The notes below the pieces were generated by a model. That model had not been told where the DNA came from, made no database searches, and was given only the letters and a program-made list of their open reading frames with translations. A DNA stretch of 64,000 bases, from the NCBI GenBank assembly GCA_030248065.1, contig JASAMV010004329.1:62001-126000 (forward strand), written 5' to 3'. Position numbers and translations under genes: made by a program. Numbering within the stretch: position 1 is the stretch's first letter; every line of letters begins with the position of its first letter. This DNA comes from Rhynchonema sp. JSB1_4. Taxonomy: Eukaryota; Nematoda; Chromadorea; Monhysterida; Xyalidae. Of the stretch, positions 13,301-27,600 are shown piece after piece.

Positions 13301-16300
13301 CGGGACAGAGCCTAACGTCTGCACCCTAAGAAATTGATAGTCGTGGGCCCAAAGCTTTGGCTCATACACGGTTGACTGATTAAAGGCCATTAAAACTTAC
13401 ATTTAGCGTCAAACTGACCCAGCGGTGTACATTTTGGGACAGCGCACAGTCAAAAGGTCATATCTTATTATTAGAACATAATGCATAAGCGCGCGCAAGT
13501 TCAGAAACGCATAAAGGATTGATGCTGTGGACTTAGCGAAATGACAGTTTTTACCCGGACGCGCAAGATTATATTTAACGATGGGGTCAAATATATAAAT
13601 GTGGCCGCATCTCATCACAAAGATGGCCTGCGCTTTATGCCATGCTGGGGCCAGCGACTGCTGTACATACAGTAGTGGTATATGCGCTTAGTCATGTCAT
13701 ATGAAATCATTACCGTAACCTGACCAAAAATAAATATGCGACGGAAAGTTGCTGCATGGTTTGAGGTTCTCAGTCGTGCACTTGCAGTAGCACTTTGTTG
13801 ATGTTTCAATTCGCGTGAGCAATTCTATGGAACATCAGCGATATCGCCTTCGCACATATAGGCGGCAGGAACTACTTTTGTTGAAGACATGCCTGTCATA
13901 TATAACACCAATGTTTCTTTCATCGAGATCTTCTGAAAACCATCCCGCTAGCTTCCTTTGTTTGCTTTCTGCGACTTATTGCATAACCACATTGGAACTA
14001 ACGCATATATGCTGAATGTACGCAGACGGCTGCGCGATTTATATGACATTTCTGAAATTTGAAATTGCGGAATAACGTTTTATGATTTATGGTATTTATA
14101 CCAGCCGGATTCCGTAGTAATTACTTTTTGCGTGCGCCGGCGCATGTTCCAGCCATGATAACGCACGTCGCCCTACCGTCATATTTGTGAAGGATAAGCT
14201 TAATGTCGCCGGAACACAAAACATTTCTGATTTGGAAGCATATCATGCTCACCTTTGCTCAGAAACGCTGGTTCCTTGAGGATTCAGGCGCAAAATGTCT
14301 GTGGCAAGTTGAAACCAGTTAGTGATGTTTCGACACATTTTGCGTTTTTATGCCTCTTGTATTATATCGCGTTATTTCAGTGTTCCATTTTTTGCGGGAA
14401 CGCTCATGCCCATTTAGTTGATGTTCATGCGGTGAATGCTCACTTGTTGGGGTTCCCGAAATGTGTTTGGCATCAAATCAGTCAATGTCTATACGTGCTG
14501 TATCATGCCCAATAACGACTCATGTGGAAGCTTGTGAGCTTCGGCGCATATAAATGAAAGCTCATCTTGCTTTCTGCCGACGATGCATATCATCACGAGG
14601 ATATAATTTTATATTCCATTTGGAACAGAAAATTTCGCCAAAAAATAACGGCGGCGCACGCGCCTTCACAAGATAAGCCGCGCCGGCGAAAAAAATGGCT
14701 TTATGCATTTGCTTGAATATAATAAATGTTGTGTTCGCGCGGCGCGCAACGGTCTAATCGAAAAACATCACATCGGCCCACGATGCGCGCTCAAAAATGC
14801 AGAATGATAATCGCTGTATCCCCTTTTATACATTTTTGGATTGCCGTTACTCTCCACCGGTGAACCATCGGACAAGAATTCAATATCATCTGACAAAGTG
14901 AAACATCAGCTGCTGACTGGTTGCAATCGGCACCGAACTCGGCGGTTTGGTTGTCGGTGCTTTGGAAACACACGAAAGGAACTGAATATATATTCCATGT
15001 CTGTGTATGTATTTATATGATAATCTCTGTACGACGGCAAGGAACGCCCAAAAAAGATATAACGAGCGAGCCGCATGCATATCGTAATACTTAGACGCGG
15101 TTCACGGGTGTCACAATTTCTGCCCCACTGGAGTACGATGAAGGAAGTGGAAAAGGCATCCGGAGTGTACTCAACAACGGAACGGTATGAACACTGATTA
15201 ATGCACGAGAACAAAATGTTATTGGAAATTTTGAAATGGACTGCGCCGCCCCTAGATACAGTACTTGAGCATTTATGAAGGATCAATATGCATTAAAAGA
15301 GAAAATACATAAGGATCCACGAAGGCGGGCGACAATGCACGCACATTACGATCTTCGGTGACGTACAATACGCAGGTTACGGTAACGCTTGATACTGTCA
15401 AAATTGGTCAGTTTCATGCAGTACCGTTTTACCGCTATTCGACAACCTTCAATGATTGACAGATTGCGGTACAAACATGCACAATCACGAGGCGAAAGTC
15501 ATGCATCAGTGCATGCGTGAACCATGATAATGGCTCAAAGAGGAAACAACGATGTGCAATAAAAGTTTTCAATAAAACATTAAAGCATAATGGTCTTTAT
15601 AATCAATGGCGGAAACGAAGTCACGATTGTTTTGTGTTGATCACTAAGTACGGAGATTGATTTTTATGTCTCGCAACTGACGTAGCGCAAGGGAACATAA
15701 AATTATGTCAAAAAGAAAAGAATCATAAAAGCGATTTATCTTTAACGACGACAACGTGCAATATCGTACAAGGTTCGAAGGCTCGTAAAAATTTGTTGCA
15801 AACTCGGTGTAGGCCGACTTGTCTTACAAACGTCAAAATATCGGACAAAAAGTGTGTTTGATGCAAAAAATACATGCATACATGCGTACGACGATAGCAA
15901 AACTGGTGCTCTTTGGATACCGTATCCGTCTCAGAAATCAGAAAATGAACTTAGGGCCTTTATCGCAGTTTTTAGTATCACAGCAGCAAGCGAAAGGTAC
16001 CAATGGTATGATGCACTATATACTGTATCTGCATGTGCTCTTCACGGACTGGAAGCGGTTTCTCGCAACAAAAAGTCGAATATGGAAACTATTTATAGTA
16101 ACTGGCTTGGAGAATAATAAACGTTGCAAAAATGAAAGTAACTGGTATTTATTTACGAAGATGTGCACAGTGGCTCGTTATCAAAGCTAAATCACTTGGT
16201 TGGACGTTGGGCCGATTCCGCCTCAAGATTGTTGTTGGGTCCGAAGTTGATAAACATTTCCTGAATTCAGTGAAACATCAACTGATCACTGCCAGTGCAC

Positions 16301-17251
16301 TGTGAAAGCATACTGCAGGTGCAACATTACACGCAAGTCCATGCGCTCATTCAACTGATGTTTCAAGCTACGTATCAGAAAAGTTTTCCACAATGATAGA
16401 CTAAGATGCACGTTGTTTCCATTTTTGTCTTTCCCTGCACGTCATGCTTGCTCTACGACGTTCTTTGCACCCAATATTTTTGTGCAAGTGGTGAATCACG
16501 CAGCGTGGTGTCGTGTCGCAAAATGTTGCAAAAAATTGCAAAGCGATCGGGTCATAAAAATCAAATTTATATTCAAATATTTATTACAACGCCGAACTCA
16601 ATGGGGCGCAAAATGTTGCGATAGGAGTGATGAGCGAAACATCGATGCATGCTGGTGATATCGAATGACCTTCAGCTTCAGTGTTCTAATGGGCCGTTTT
16701 TTTGTCAAAGCACATTCTACCGTATCATTTTGTTGCAATCATGAATTGATAAAAAATTATTGTTGAAATGAGAGCATCGCCGGCTTAGTGATATGGGACA
16801 AAATATGGAGATTCAAAAACATCGCGTCACAATGAAACAATGGAAGAATGAAAATCGAATTTTAAACGACACATTAGACGGTAACCTCAACGTGAGCCAC
16901 TTGGGAAAGAAACCACATATTGGAATTTCTACCCCACGAATGACGCATACTTTTTTTATGTGCACTGCGCTTGCAAAAAATATGCAAATTTATGAGTTGC
17001 AATCTCTAATCATAAAACTGTTATTGCTCGTTGTATCGCGTGTTTCGGGTTCGGTCTGAAGGTCTTTTTTCATGTTAAAGGCATGTATCTTCGCATTTAT
17101 TTTTTAATTTTTTCGTGATCTTCGGTTTTTGGCTATGTACCTATTTGCTCGCTCGAGCAAACCATAAAAACTTTGTGCCTCATTTATTTTATGACGAATG
17201 ATAAAAATGTCAACCAAGACGACATGTTGCTAAAAATGCGTTGGTGAGGGT
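7332..17251. other. Gene-poor DNA, no recognisable gene
   Basis: About 10 kb with only short frames, none of which resembles a known family or joins through consensus splice sites. It does contain six exact copies of the 10-mer TGATGTTTCA or its complement (10172, 10690, 13799, 14899, 16271, 16356) plus near matches at 11909, 14323 and about 16635. The two copies at 16271 and 16356 face each other and extend to a 15-bp imperfect inverted repeat. Small-exon genes or noncoding transcripts cannot be excluded. Confidence 0.45.
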
Positions 17252-17689
17252 CAGTGCTCGAACGGGATTGCTTATCGGGATCGGGATCCGGAATACTAAT
17301 TCGGATCGAGATTTCTTAACTGGATTAAAATTTTGGATCGGGATCGGGATTGATAATCGGGTTCGATATCGGGATCGGAATTACAACTTTTGGCCCAATA
17401 CTAGTCACATTGCAGGAGACGTTTCATTTTTAAATCCAGTAGTCGGGCTACAAAACACCTGGAGTAAAAATGAAAAATGACACCAAATGGTACGAAATTC
17501 GACAACTTTCGTTCACCTTTCTGTTGTGATACTTTATTTTTGTAATACAAAAGTGAAACAACTCCATTTTTGGCAGCTATATGTATATGAACTCGGATGC
17601 CGGATCGGGATAGGAGTCCGGAGAATTAATCGGGATCGGGATGTTGTCGGGATTGAAATTCTCCGGATCGGGATCCCGTTCGAGCACTT
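17252..17689. mobile_element. Probable hAT-like MITE with GGATC-rich interior
   Basis: The left end reads CAGTGCTCGAACGGGAT and the right end is its reverse complement with one mismatch in the last base (17673-17689). The interior is built from many near-repeats of GGATCGGGAT in both halves, a subterminal reiteration typical of small hAT derivatives. The 8-bp flanks (GTGAGGGT and TTGAGTTA) match at only about half of their positions, so the target duplication is not convincing. No transposase frame is present. Confidence 0.6.
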
Positions 17690-19148
17690 TTGAGTTACGG
17701 ACAAATAAAAGCAAAGCTAAATAATAACACAACACCGCAACATCATGTTACACTGCATGGGTGCATCAACCACCGTGGTACAGGTAACCAGAATTAATGG
17801 GTTCCTGCCTCATTCAACTGGGTATCGTATAATTTCCGATTGCCAAGAAACTGGGTACCCAAGCACCCAGCCGACCACGTGTCGGTGGCAACGATTTTTC
17901 TATTAGCAATAAAAATATTTATGTATTATTTATTGATTTTAAAAAGAAATTGCTTATTTTTCTCGGCGGGTCGTCGTGTCGTGTGGCCTGGGCCTCGTGT
18001 TTAGATCAATCAAATGATATTACGCAAAAGAAATTGCGCAAAAAGTCGTTAAAATATGAGAAACGCTGGTGATGCGCGGCTAAAATGGTTATATGTATAT
18101 TCGAACCCAGTCGAAACATGCAACACGGCCGGTCATAAAATGCCACCGTCTGCTCCCATCCCATCCCGGTTGCTTGTTGGGTAACTGGTATGTAGGTACA
18201 CTACATGAGTTTCGCTGATAGTTCACCTGCGTCAGAACAAACCCCATGCCCATGATGTTTGAATTGACACCAAAAATATATATATTGCGCGTACATAGCT
18301 GCATGGCTGATTTGTGCTAATATTTTTATATCGGTGGGTGCTGCTGGGTTGTGTGACGCCAGAACTGGACAAAGTAGAAACGAGGGGCAAAGTTGTGCTT
18401 CTGGGTTGACGAGAAATCTGAGTCACTGGCACCGCACGTATGTACAGTATGTGTATTTCACTTTTACTATTCGACTTAATGCCAAAAGCAAAATTAAATC
18501 CTCTTAGACAAAATGTCTACCTACTCGTTTGAGAGAAGTATGAATTTACCAACACTTTGCAAAGGTCCGCTCTTCTGCTGTACGTGATCCTATGTACCTC
18601 GCACAACGTTCCCGACAAAAATGTAATAAAGTATATAAACAAACTCGTAATAATCAAAAAAATGGTTGCGCATTCGTGGCCGTTGTCGTTATGGAAATCA
18701 TGAAACGGTTTCGGCTCAAATGATCACCGAGCGGAAAGAAAGACGCGCATGAATTTATTCAACTCAAACAATTGACAGCTGACACCTGATAACAACTATC
18801 ACACAAGGCACAACACGATGCAAACTAAGAAAATCGTTGTGGACAAAATTATAAGTAACCATGATCTTATCGTGTTACATAGATCATCATCATTTGCCTG
18901 TTTACTGTTGCAGTCGTCTATGAAACATTAGCTGGTCTGACATGTTGTGCATGTCACCATAACATGACTGCGCAGCGCACTGCTTGGTGCTCATTTGATG
19001 GTGTTTCACAGACTCAGGTTATAGACAAACACGACAACAACAGAATTGCGGTATAGGTATCCGAATATGCCATAACTTAGTCGCATGTCTAACAGCAGGT
19101 GAAAGAAAGAAAGCATTATTATTGTTCAGAAATCGAGCTGTTTGCGCG
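17690..19148. other. Intergenic DNA downstream of the SLC36 gene
   Basis: No coding signal is seen. This stretch follows the stop codon of the minus-strand SLC36 gene and so includes its 3' untranslated region. No canonical AATAAA is evident close to the stop on the minus strand; an AATAAT-like variant lies near 19112. Confidence 0.4.
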
Positions 19149-22100
19149 TCAACTTCTGGACGCAGCGATGATGTTAACGATGGCCGAATAGGTACCGGTG
19201 CCAATGGCGAGTAGCGCGATGACGAATATGGTTAGATTGCTGAGCAGCCGCGGCCACGAAACGCGTCCATCGCGCGCTCGATGTGTGAGAATGTCGATTA
19301 GCGCCGGGAATAATAATGCCAACGATGAACTACCGTAGGCACCAATCAGACTGATGATCAGGTTCAGATGTGGAATCGCTACCGCCAGACCATCTGAAAC
19401 ACGTTAGTCTACTGTATGAAAGTATGGACTTTTGTGCGCTTAAGCAGTGATGTGTGGCGCGAGCATAAAACCACCGCGTGGTTGTGGTTTTGAGGCCGCG
19501 TGGCCATCTGGTGCATTCGTACTGACGCTGACCTGGTGCGCTGCCCGTCTGCGAAAGCAGGTGACATTGCTGTGCCATTAACATTACGTAGATATACCAC
19601 CACACCGAAATCCATAATGCTTAATACATGTTGCCCTGAAATTCATGTAAGAAAGCACCGCCCATGAGACTCACAACAAATCAAGACGAGCAGCACCCTC
19701 GACAGGTAGTAGAGCACGTGTTGTCGCGTGTGCTGACCGACCCATAGTGTGTTGTGAATCCACTTTTCGACTCGCTCCATCGGCACGTAGAATTGAATCG
19801 CGAACGTCACGTAGACGGCCAGACAGAAGCTCAATTGGACGTATGGGTAGATGCTGCAATCCGCAATAGGACGTACCTACATACGGATACTTATTGATGT
19901 CCTTGTCCCCGTTATAAATGGGTTCCCATTGACGTACCCATATTCAGGCAGACTCAATGTGATGCTGTCGATAACGGAGTCGCCGAATTTGACATATCCA
20001 AAGAAGCCGACAGTGGCGTATATGACCGTAACCACCACACAGCCGGTGTTCAGCACACCGTTCCATCGAATGAACGCATCCCGTTGACGCATCTGGTTGC
20101 CAATCGGTAGCACCTGGGTGATGTTTCAATCGCCAGTTCGTTCTCTGCACGAGCTATGTAGCACATTCTCGCGTGCTTATATACTTGCTGCTGTGCGTGC
20201 GAGAACCAAGCAGTACTTGAAAAATTGGTCTCTGTTCTGAGGGTGCGATTACCCACACTTGACTGATAAAGTCTTTTCCTGTTCCGGCATAAAAAGAATG
20301 CTGTTCGTATAGAACCGCATGCGTTGTATACTTTGTGGGTGTTCTGGAAAACATTAGCGGGCACCGAACTGTCCTGTCACTATATCGAAATGAATTGAAC
20401 TTTGGGCTAGCACAGCTGCATCCACGTTGATTGCACCAGCGATAAACGACACAACTGAAAACGGGCAGGCCTACTGCACCAACCAGACAAACGCCCTCAA
20501 AAGCGAACATGATAGTGCCGAGTGCCATTGGCAGTTTCTGTAGATTACCGCTGAAAGCCGGCAGTCGACTGCTGGGTGGAAGGTCGTACATCAGGAACTG
20601 AACATGGAAAATAATGAATTCGAATATGCCCTGGTTTCGTAAAAGTCACCCGTGGGTGCAGTCAATGCCTGTATGTAGGTATTCTTGTTGAGCTCATTTA
20701 TAGAGTGACTAAAATAAGTCTACCTGAAACATCATCATCATCACTTGCCTGGAACGTAATCAGTGCTGCGGCAACATAGAGAATGTCAGCCAACAGCGCA
20801 GCAATCGCTAGTTGCTTCAGATGGCGGATCATGCATATTGGCAGCACCTGAGTATTTTTTTGAAATTTGTTGTGCATTTAAACCAGCATACACTCTGCTG
20901 GCTGTTTGCAGGATCGGGTTGTGGGTGTGAGAGCTACGAACATGTATTACGTGCAGTTGTCGAAAAATCTCCAAATTGACCCGAATAAACGATCAACAAC
21001 TAGTGCCCTCGATCCGCCCCGCCTGTCATCAAAGTGTATGCTCGCCTTCTTGCTTGCCCCAAAGGCACAAACTAACTGGAATCAGCCACAACGTGATGTA
21101 CGCGACGACCGACAATTGATCCTTCACGCCCGTCCACCCTTCGACAACCTGCGTTGATAATGCGAGCTGATGTTTCATTTGCTTCACATCAATTCACAAG
21201 CATGTCGCCAGGTACAGGTCAGAAGGAAAAGAAGGCGATGCGCACTCACAAGCTTGGTGTTTTCGGCCAGGAACACAAAGTAGATGCAACATGTGCCGAA
21301 TTGGGCGATGAAAATCTGCACGTTCAATATGAATCTGAAGTGGAACAGTTTTGTTCTCAAACTGGTCACCACGCTCTTTGTAAACGTCAAAATGACTTTC
21401 AGACGCACAACACACTTGGCCGCATATCCGAACTTCACCAGTTCCGGACATCCGTCCTCCAAACTCGCACGAAACAAATTCGCATAGTCGATTCCGGGGC
21501 GATTTCGGCTGAAAATTGTTAAAGAATTAATGTTTATTTATTATTTCGAAAGAATGCGCAGAAACGACAACAAATTTTTCACACAAACTCAAGCCAGACA
21601 CGTGAACTGTGAACTCACGCCCGTCGAAAGTAAGCAGCAGCGTGCTCGAGTTTGCGCATACAATAGGTGTCGATGAAACAGACGAACAGCAGCGCGATGA
21701 AACCAACCTGACATATAAAAAGAAATACATATGCGACAAGGAATCAATAAGCCATACCCATGCGCAATTTCCGTGTCTAAACAAGTCGCTCGAACTCACC
21801 CATAATCCCGAGTTTTTGAACGCCATCGGCAACGACAACAGACCGGTACCGGTGAGACCTTTGATCAGGTGCACCAGGGCTTCTTCAGGACTGCAATGGT
21901 TGGAAATTTAAAAATTTCGTGCTTTATATTCTTAGTATGGGATCGCCTTCAATGACCACATGTCTAAGCAATTCACACAATTGTTGGCATTTGTATGCAA
22001 AACACCTAACAAGTCTCCCAAGGCCCCAATTACTTTAATCTGGCATCCAAGTCGTGTGTATCGGTGGGCGGCAACAGCGGTGTATCCGGTGTGATGGTCA

Positions 22101-22494
22101 TTTCGGACAACGTTTTGTCTGAATGAACAAGGCACACAGGTGTGTCACTGGCATGCCACGTCAAATATTGGTGCAGTACGGTCTGCCCTCTTTATGATGA
22201 TGGCACATATGACCGGGAGGGACCCGGCGTTTTCCAGCGCCGATGAGAATATTTACCATAATTATGGATATGATTGGTCGGAGATCAAACTGTCCATTAC
22301 TGGACGGTTTCGCTATTCGTTAGTACTGGTGATGGGGAAATCAGTTGGGTAAACTCTTCCGCATACAAACTGCATATAAAATTTATTTGCAACGCACCGG
22401 GCATCTTGAAGTGCTGCTGACGCCGTTTCTTTGCCGTTTCGATATCCGACTGGAGACATATCGGTATGACTGTCTTCATCGCTTCGCCGTTGGC
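19149..22494 (-). CDS. SLC36-type (PAT) proton-coupled amino acid transporter
   Basis: Predicted multi-pass amino acid/proton symporter of the SLC36 (PAT) branch of the AAAP family. Twelve exons join in phase on the minus strand: 22398-22494, 22034-22118, 21800-21890, 21619-21707, 21416-21508, 21250-21334, 21077-21148, 20749-20847, 20484-20597, 19938-20113, 19675-19853, 19149-19393. They give 474 residues plus a TGA stop, the length of animal PATs. Family hallmarks are visible: the first-helix motif H-L-I-K-G-L-T-G-T-G-L-L-S-L-P; Y-F-V-F-L-A-E-N; F-A-F-E-G before V-L-P-I-G-N-Q-M; S-I-T-L-S-L-P; and A-I-Q-F-Y-V-P. The N-terminal about 70 residues are hydrophilic. The start is unsettled: in-frame ATGs lie in the first two exons and an extra 5' exon is possible. 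The intron after 20749 starts with GC, not GT. Confidence 0.92.
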
Positions 22495-22712
22495 CTGAAT
22501 GCACGTGCACACGATTGAGAGCCGAGCTATGTATTTTTGAATCCATAAGATCGAATACTCACAGAGGATACTTCAGATTCAAACATTTTCGCTTTACTTT
22601 TCTAACAAATTATTATCGCGGTGAGACAAAGCTTCGGCAAAAGCAGTTCTTTCTTGTGTGCACCGAATCTACGGAAACGCTCAATTATTATTACTGCGCA
22701 TCGTAGACTTAC

Positions 22713-22727
22713 CTCGATATATATTTC
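22713..22727 (-). other. Possible 15-nt micro-exon or 5' UTR exon of the SLC36 gene
   Basis: Upstream of the first certain SLC36 exon, a 15-base segment lies between a plausible acceptor (AATACAG) and a strong donor (GAG then GTAAGTC). It would read E-I-Y-I-E if joined in phase 0 to the exon starting at 22494. It could be a 5' untranslated exon, a micro-exon or chance. A donor this good so near the gene is the only support. Confidence 0.25.
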
Positions 22728-24619
22728 CTGTATTATTCCAAAAAGGCAGCTGTCAGCAAATTATTACTCGCTCAATGGCACTGTATTGTTGGTGGCAGCC
22801 ACATTGTGCTTGTCTTATCTGCACTTTGGTGTCACCGGGCCCAAATATAAAACAGAACTCGCTTGCGATATTTTTTATAAACGCACGTCTCTGATGATGG
22901 GTGGGTTGTGCTGTACCAGGCAATGCCAGCGCTTTGTGAAAAACATTTTGCTCAAATTGAGGAACTGTTCAACACGACGATTTGGTCCATGCAGTCCGCC
23001 CTCTTTGACCATCATGTGTTTGTTATGGAACCCTCCTTGTAGTGACAATCTTGTCAGGTCCCGATTTTTCACATGTTTACATTAACTCTCTTCATGGTGG
23101 AAATTTCCTCTATGTAACGTGTGAGAGACTTTTACCACGAATTCTACGTTCTAAGTGGTGATCCCTGTCTCTTCACAACGACGAAAAGCTTGACTCACCA
23201 GCACGACGTTTGGCGCCAAAATGACAAAAAGGGCTTTGCAACAAATGGCTTCGCTTTCGAAACGTACTCAAGAATCTGCCGGTGTTAACTTCTCTGATCA
23301 AAAACACGTTGTAGCACAAGGACACAAGAAACAGATACTCACAGAATACAGGATAAATTCTTTATAGTGACAAAAGTGGTCGGTCCCGTTTGGGATTATT
23401 ATGTCACTGTAAAAAGGCCAGACTGGGGGAAGTCAACTAAAATTGAAACGGTTAACCATATCACACAACTTCTGATGATTTTTACTGCGATAAAGGATTA
23501 CCCGAAAGAATGAAACGACAGAAACACGTTCAATAAGGCCACAACAATGCTCAATGCGCCAAGATTACAAAAGATGCGAGTATTTGAAAACAAAATAAAT
23601 ACAACAAACAGAAAAGGTACATAGTCTTGATACCACAGCCAGATTTTGTACACGCTTTGAGAGCAAACAGGTATAGTTTTGACAACAAATTAGAATCAAT
23701 GCCTAATATAAGTGGTGGCTTTGGCTTTCTTTCAGTATACTTGTGGAAAATTAACAATAATTGTTTCAAGCGTCATTAGGAACACGGCTGGAATGCATTA
23801 CAATAAATAGTCTGTTTTGTTCATCACAGATGTACAAGACAAGTCAACAATGGAATTGCACAGATAGAAAGAACAAAACTAGTCCAAGCAAGACAGATAA
23901 AGAACTACGAGATAGACAGTGAAAACAGGAAACAGCGCTGGAAAACAGAAACAGAGCAAACAAGAGGACCGATAAAATAGCAAAAGGCGCGCACGCACAA
24001 GGATGACGATTGCACATCAATCGGGGGCAATGGGCAGCAAAATGGATCACAGATAGAAATCGGGTGCAGTGAGTGTGTGAGCAAGCACGCTACCCCGCTG
24101 CCACAGCCCAATAAACAGACGCCAAGCGGGAAACTGAGCGCAGACAGAAGCCCAGACTGGTGATCCAACTGCAAGGTGAACCCCCGGTGGTGCACGACGT
24201 GCGCATCTATACGGGTCAAGGTTCACCATTGGGACGGGCAGGTAGCGTCAGATTGGGTTACATCACTGTCGTGCAAATGTGTTCACTTACTCACAGTACC
24301 CATCCAAACCAATTCTAACCTAATTTGGGAAAGACAGGACTCGACCTGAAACAGGACTAAGGCACCTTCAGCAGATGCACACAATGTACCTACGATTCGC
24401 AGAACAAATAAATATGGTACAAGTGATCGCAAACCAGACCAGCTGACCAATCTGTAGTTCAGCTGCACTTGTTTTGCTTGTCATTTGTGTGATGCGGGAA
24501 TGTGAAGCACAGTACATATCCATAAGTTGGTTGTCCATTTGGCTGTCAGAGCGTAATTAAAGAACCGAACACAGCCACCGAGTAATGCACATAACACCAT
24601 CCGATCCGTCACCAGCGAG
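22728..24619. other. Intergenic DNA between SLC36 and SLC35B3 genes
   Basis: About 1.9 kb between the 5' side of the SLC36 gene and the stop codon of the SLC35B3 gene, both on the minus strand. I see no coding exons. It should hold the SLC36 promoter and the SLC35B3 3' untranslated region. A long purine-rich plus-strand stretch (23840-24060) is the only compositional oddity. Confidence 0.4.
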
Positions 24620-27600
24620 CTACACCAGTTCAACAAGGTCACTTCTAACTGAGCCGCGTTGCTGTTGCACCATTGTCACCAGATGTTTCAAGAACGCTAC
24701 AGCACGAGAGTTCCAACGCTCGCGATTCTTGCTGTACACATTCAAGTAGATACCACAGAGCACAATCAGTCCGGCCCAGACGTATCTGCAACAAGCGCCA
24801 GAATATTAGGATTAGACTTGAGCATTTTTTCGATGACTTTCAACCGTCCAGCATGTACCGTGCTGCAGTTGTACTGTGCAAGTTGTACATCGGTTGCTAC
24901 ACGGCTCGTGGGGCAGCAAATGTAATGTTTGACAGTTTGAGAAAACGTCACAGCCTTGTGGCCGCCTTTAAACATACATAAGCGTTTTAGCTGCCTAAAA
25001 CAACATTTCCCTGCACTATTGCAAAATTTGGTGATGTTTAAATGGACAACTGCTGGGAATAGATGCATTCACTGACGACAGCAAAATAGCACGGATCATG
25101 TGAGACTGCGAACGATTGCTTGAAAAAAGGAACAAAGCCCTGTAAGTGTGCTGCGCGACTGCGCTGATACGCGCATCAGACTATGTACGTGCAATACACC
25201 ATCTGCCCAGCTTTGTTCCTTTATCTGACCATTGAAACACTAGCCGCACGGTTTGACCGCTGGCATACGTAACCTGGAGAACACCACAACAAAGGTTATG
25301 CACAGTTTGCCCTTCTTGCAGACTTTACCTGCCTCCGTCAAAAATTCAATCCGCAATGCGTTCACGGATCAATTTGGGATAAATAAAGGACAAAAATACG
25401 ACAACAAAAAACAACAACAACTAACTGTATGCTGAACGGCTTGGCAAAGAACATGAATGAGAGAATGATGGTTACGGCCTTGCGACACGTTGTCACCGTG
25501 ACGGCGATGAACGCGTCAAAGTTCTTCACCAGCGTCAACACAACGTTGATGCCCAGGTAGCCGGTAATCGAGAAGATTGTTGTGTAGCCGTACGTCTTCC
25601 ACGGATGCTGCAATCAACTGACTGTACGGTATGTGCAAACGGCATGTTGACCGGGGGTAACTAACGGTGGCTCATTGGACCACTAAAAATTTTGAACCAA
25701 CCTCATTGACGCGCATTATGGTGTTACAACTTTTCTGATTGTTGGCCAAAGCAGCCAGCACAAGGCTGACATGATAAAAATCCTGTTCGGTCGGGAATAA
25801 GGTTGTGTTTTTCCATCGGCCCACAGCCGAGCATGAGGGGTCCCCCACACCGAGCCACAGCACTGATCTCAGTGACAGGATCACCGCTCGGGAAAGGTAG
25901 GTAAATGCGGGTAAGCTGCGCGATAAAACAACACTGTCACATATGGTGGTCTTGGCCTGCGCAATGAGTCGTATATAAGTTGGGCCAAACAGAGTGCCCA
26001 AAAGAAACAAACTAAGAAAAGACGAAATTCAGAATTCAAATGATTCCAACCTCGAAAAAGAACCAGAACGCATCGAAAAACTGATCGGTGACCAACAGAC
26101 CCATTAGAATGTAGACACAACCGATCGTATACGAATAGAACACCTAAAATTAACAAATGTAAAATCATTTTGTTTGCAAGCAAAATACATTGTCACAATG
26201 GGCGATAATGACCACAGCAAAGATGAAAACAAAGCAAGTTGATGCACAGAAGCAATTGAGGAGTTCACCAATAACGTGAAGTAACGCAACAGACAACGCA
26301 CCATTTCCATATTCGAAGCGCTGTAGTTTTTCATTTTCTTTTCCTGCACGTTTCCAATGATGGCGTCAAACACAAGTGCGGTCGATATGAGCATGTAGCC
26401 TGTAATCGTGTAACATCAGTCAGCGCGTTGCCCGCTGCGTCCAGGCTAGCTGTGCACCAGGGCATCGTCTGTACGGATGCCCCGGATGTCCACGTATGTG
26501 CGTACAGAACAATAAAAATATCGCATTTGTCTGTTGGTAATCATTCGCTAAATTTGACAGAGTTGTAATCACATCACACAAACGAAAACCGACCAAACGG
26601 ATTAAAATTCGGCGACACTTTGTTGTCGACCAGCACAAAGTATATCAGTCCACCGCTCATCATCACAGCCGATAGGAAATCTAGCGAACCGTATCGTTTG
26701 CCTGAAAACACCATTGTCTGCAATATAGTACTTCTCAGTTTTTAGATCGCAGCATCCAACCAACCCTGTATAATTATGCCACCAATCAGTACGGGAATCA
26801 GTTTGCAACATTTGAATATGACCATGGTTGGATAGTTCAGGTATCCGACAGACGCATTCGACAGACCCATTGCACCGACTGTGTAGAAGGCAAGCTGTAG
26901 GTAGACGGACAACGGAATTCTGCAATGAAACGAATCACAGTTGAGCTTATAGTGGTCGCAGAAAAGGATGTTGAATTTGTGTGGCGTGAGAAAAATCAGA
27001 TAAAGCGAATTGAATGAGGTTGGTTTCAAAATCACGCTAAAATGTTGTGCTTTTCCAAATTTTTTCCGTGAAACGGCAGTAACAAGTAAAGAAATGACTG
27101 ACTCACTTCCGTTTGATGTTCTGGATGGACATTTCGACGTAACCAAATGCTGAGTATTGAAGAAACTGTATGAGTGTCAGGTACCAGCCAAATGGCTGCA
27201 TGCCGTCCAGTTTGAAAATAAGCTCCTGCAAGAATAAATAAAATAGTGGAACTTGAATTTTTCGTTCCTTCCATAACATATTACACATGCTGGGCAGAAA
27301 AAATATGCGCTTCCATTTTACGAAACATCTAGTAGTGAAACACACCTGCAGATAAGCATAGATGATGTAAAAGAAGAAGACGGCCGCCGAACACAAGAGC
27401 AGTTGGGCTGGTCGAGGACTGGAAAGTGTAAAAAGTCGTCAAATCACATCCGAGACAGACGAAACCAAAAGCGTGTGGTTCAGACAAGCTAGAACTCACA
27501 AATGCGCCAGATCCACACCCAAAATGTGCATGTGATGAAAGTCATCGTTGTGCTTACGCATGTCCTTGCTGAGTGACTGGGGTCGGACCAGATGCGATAC

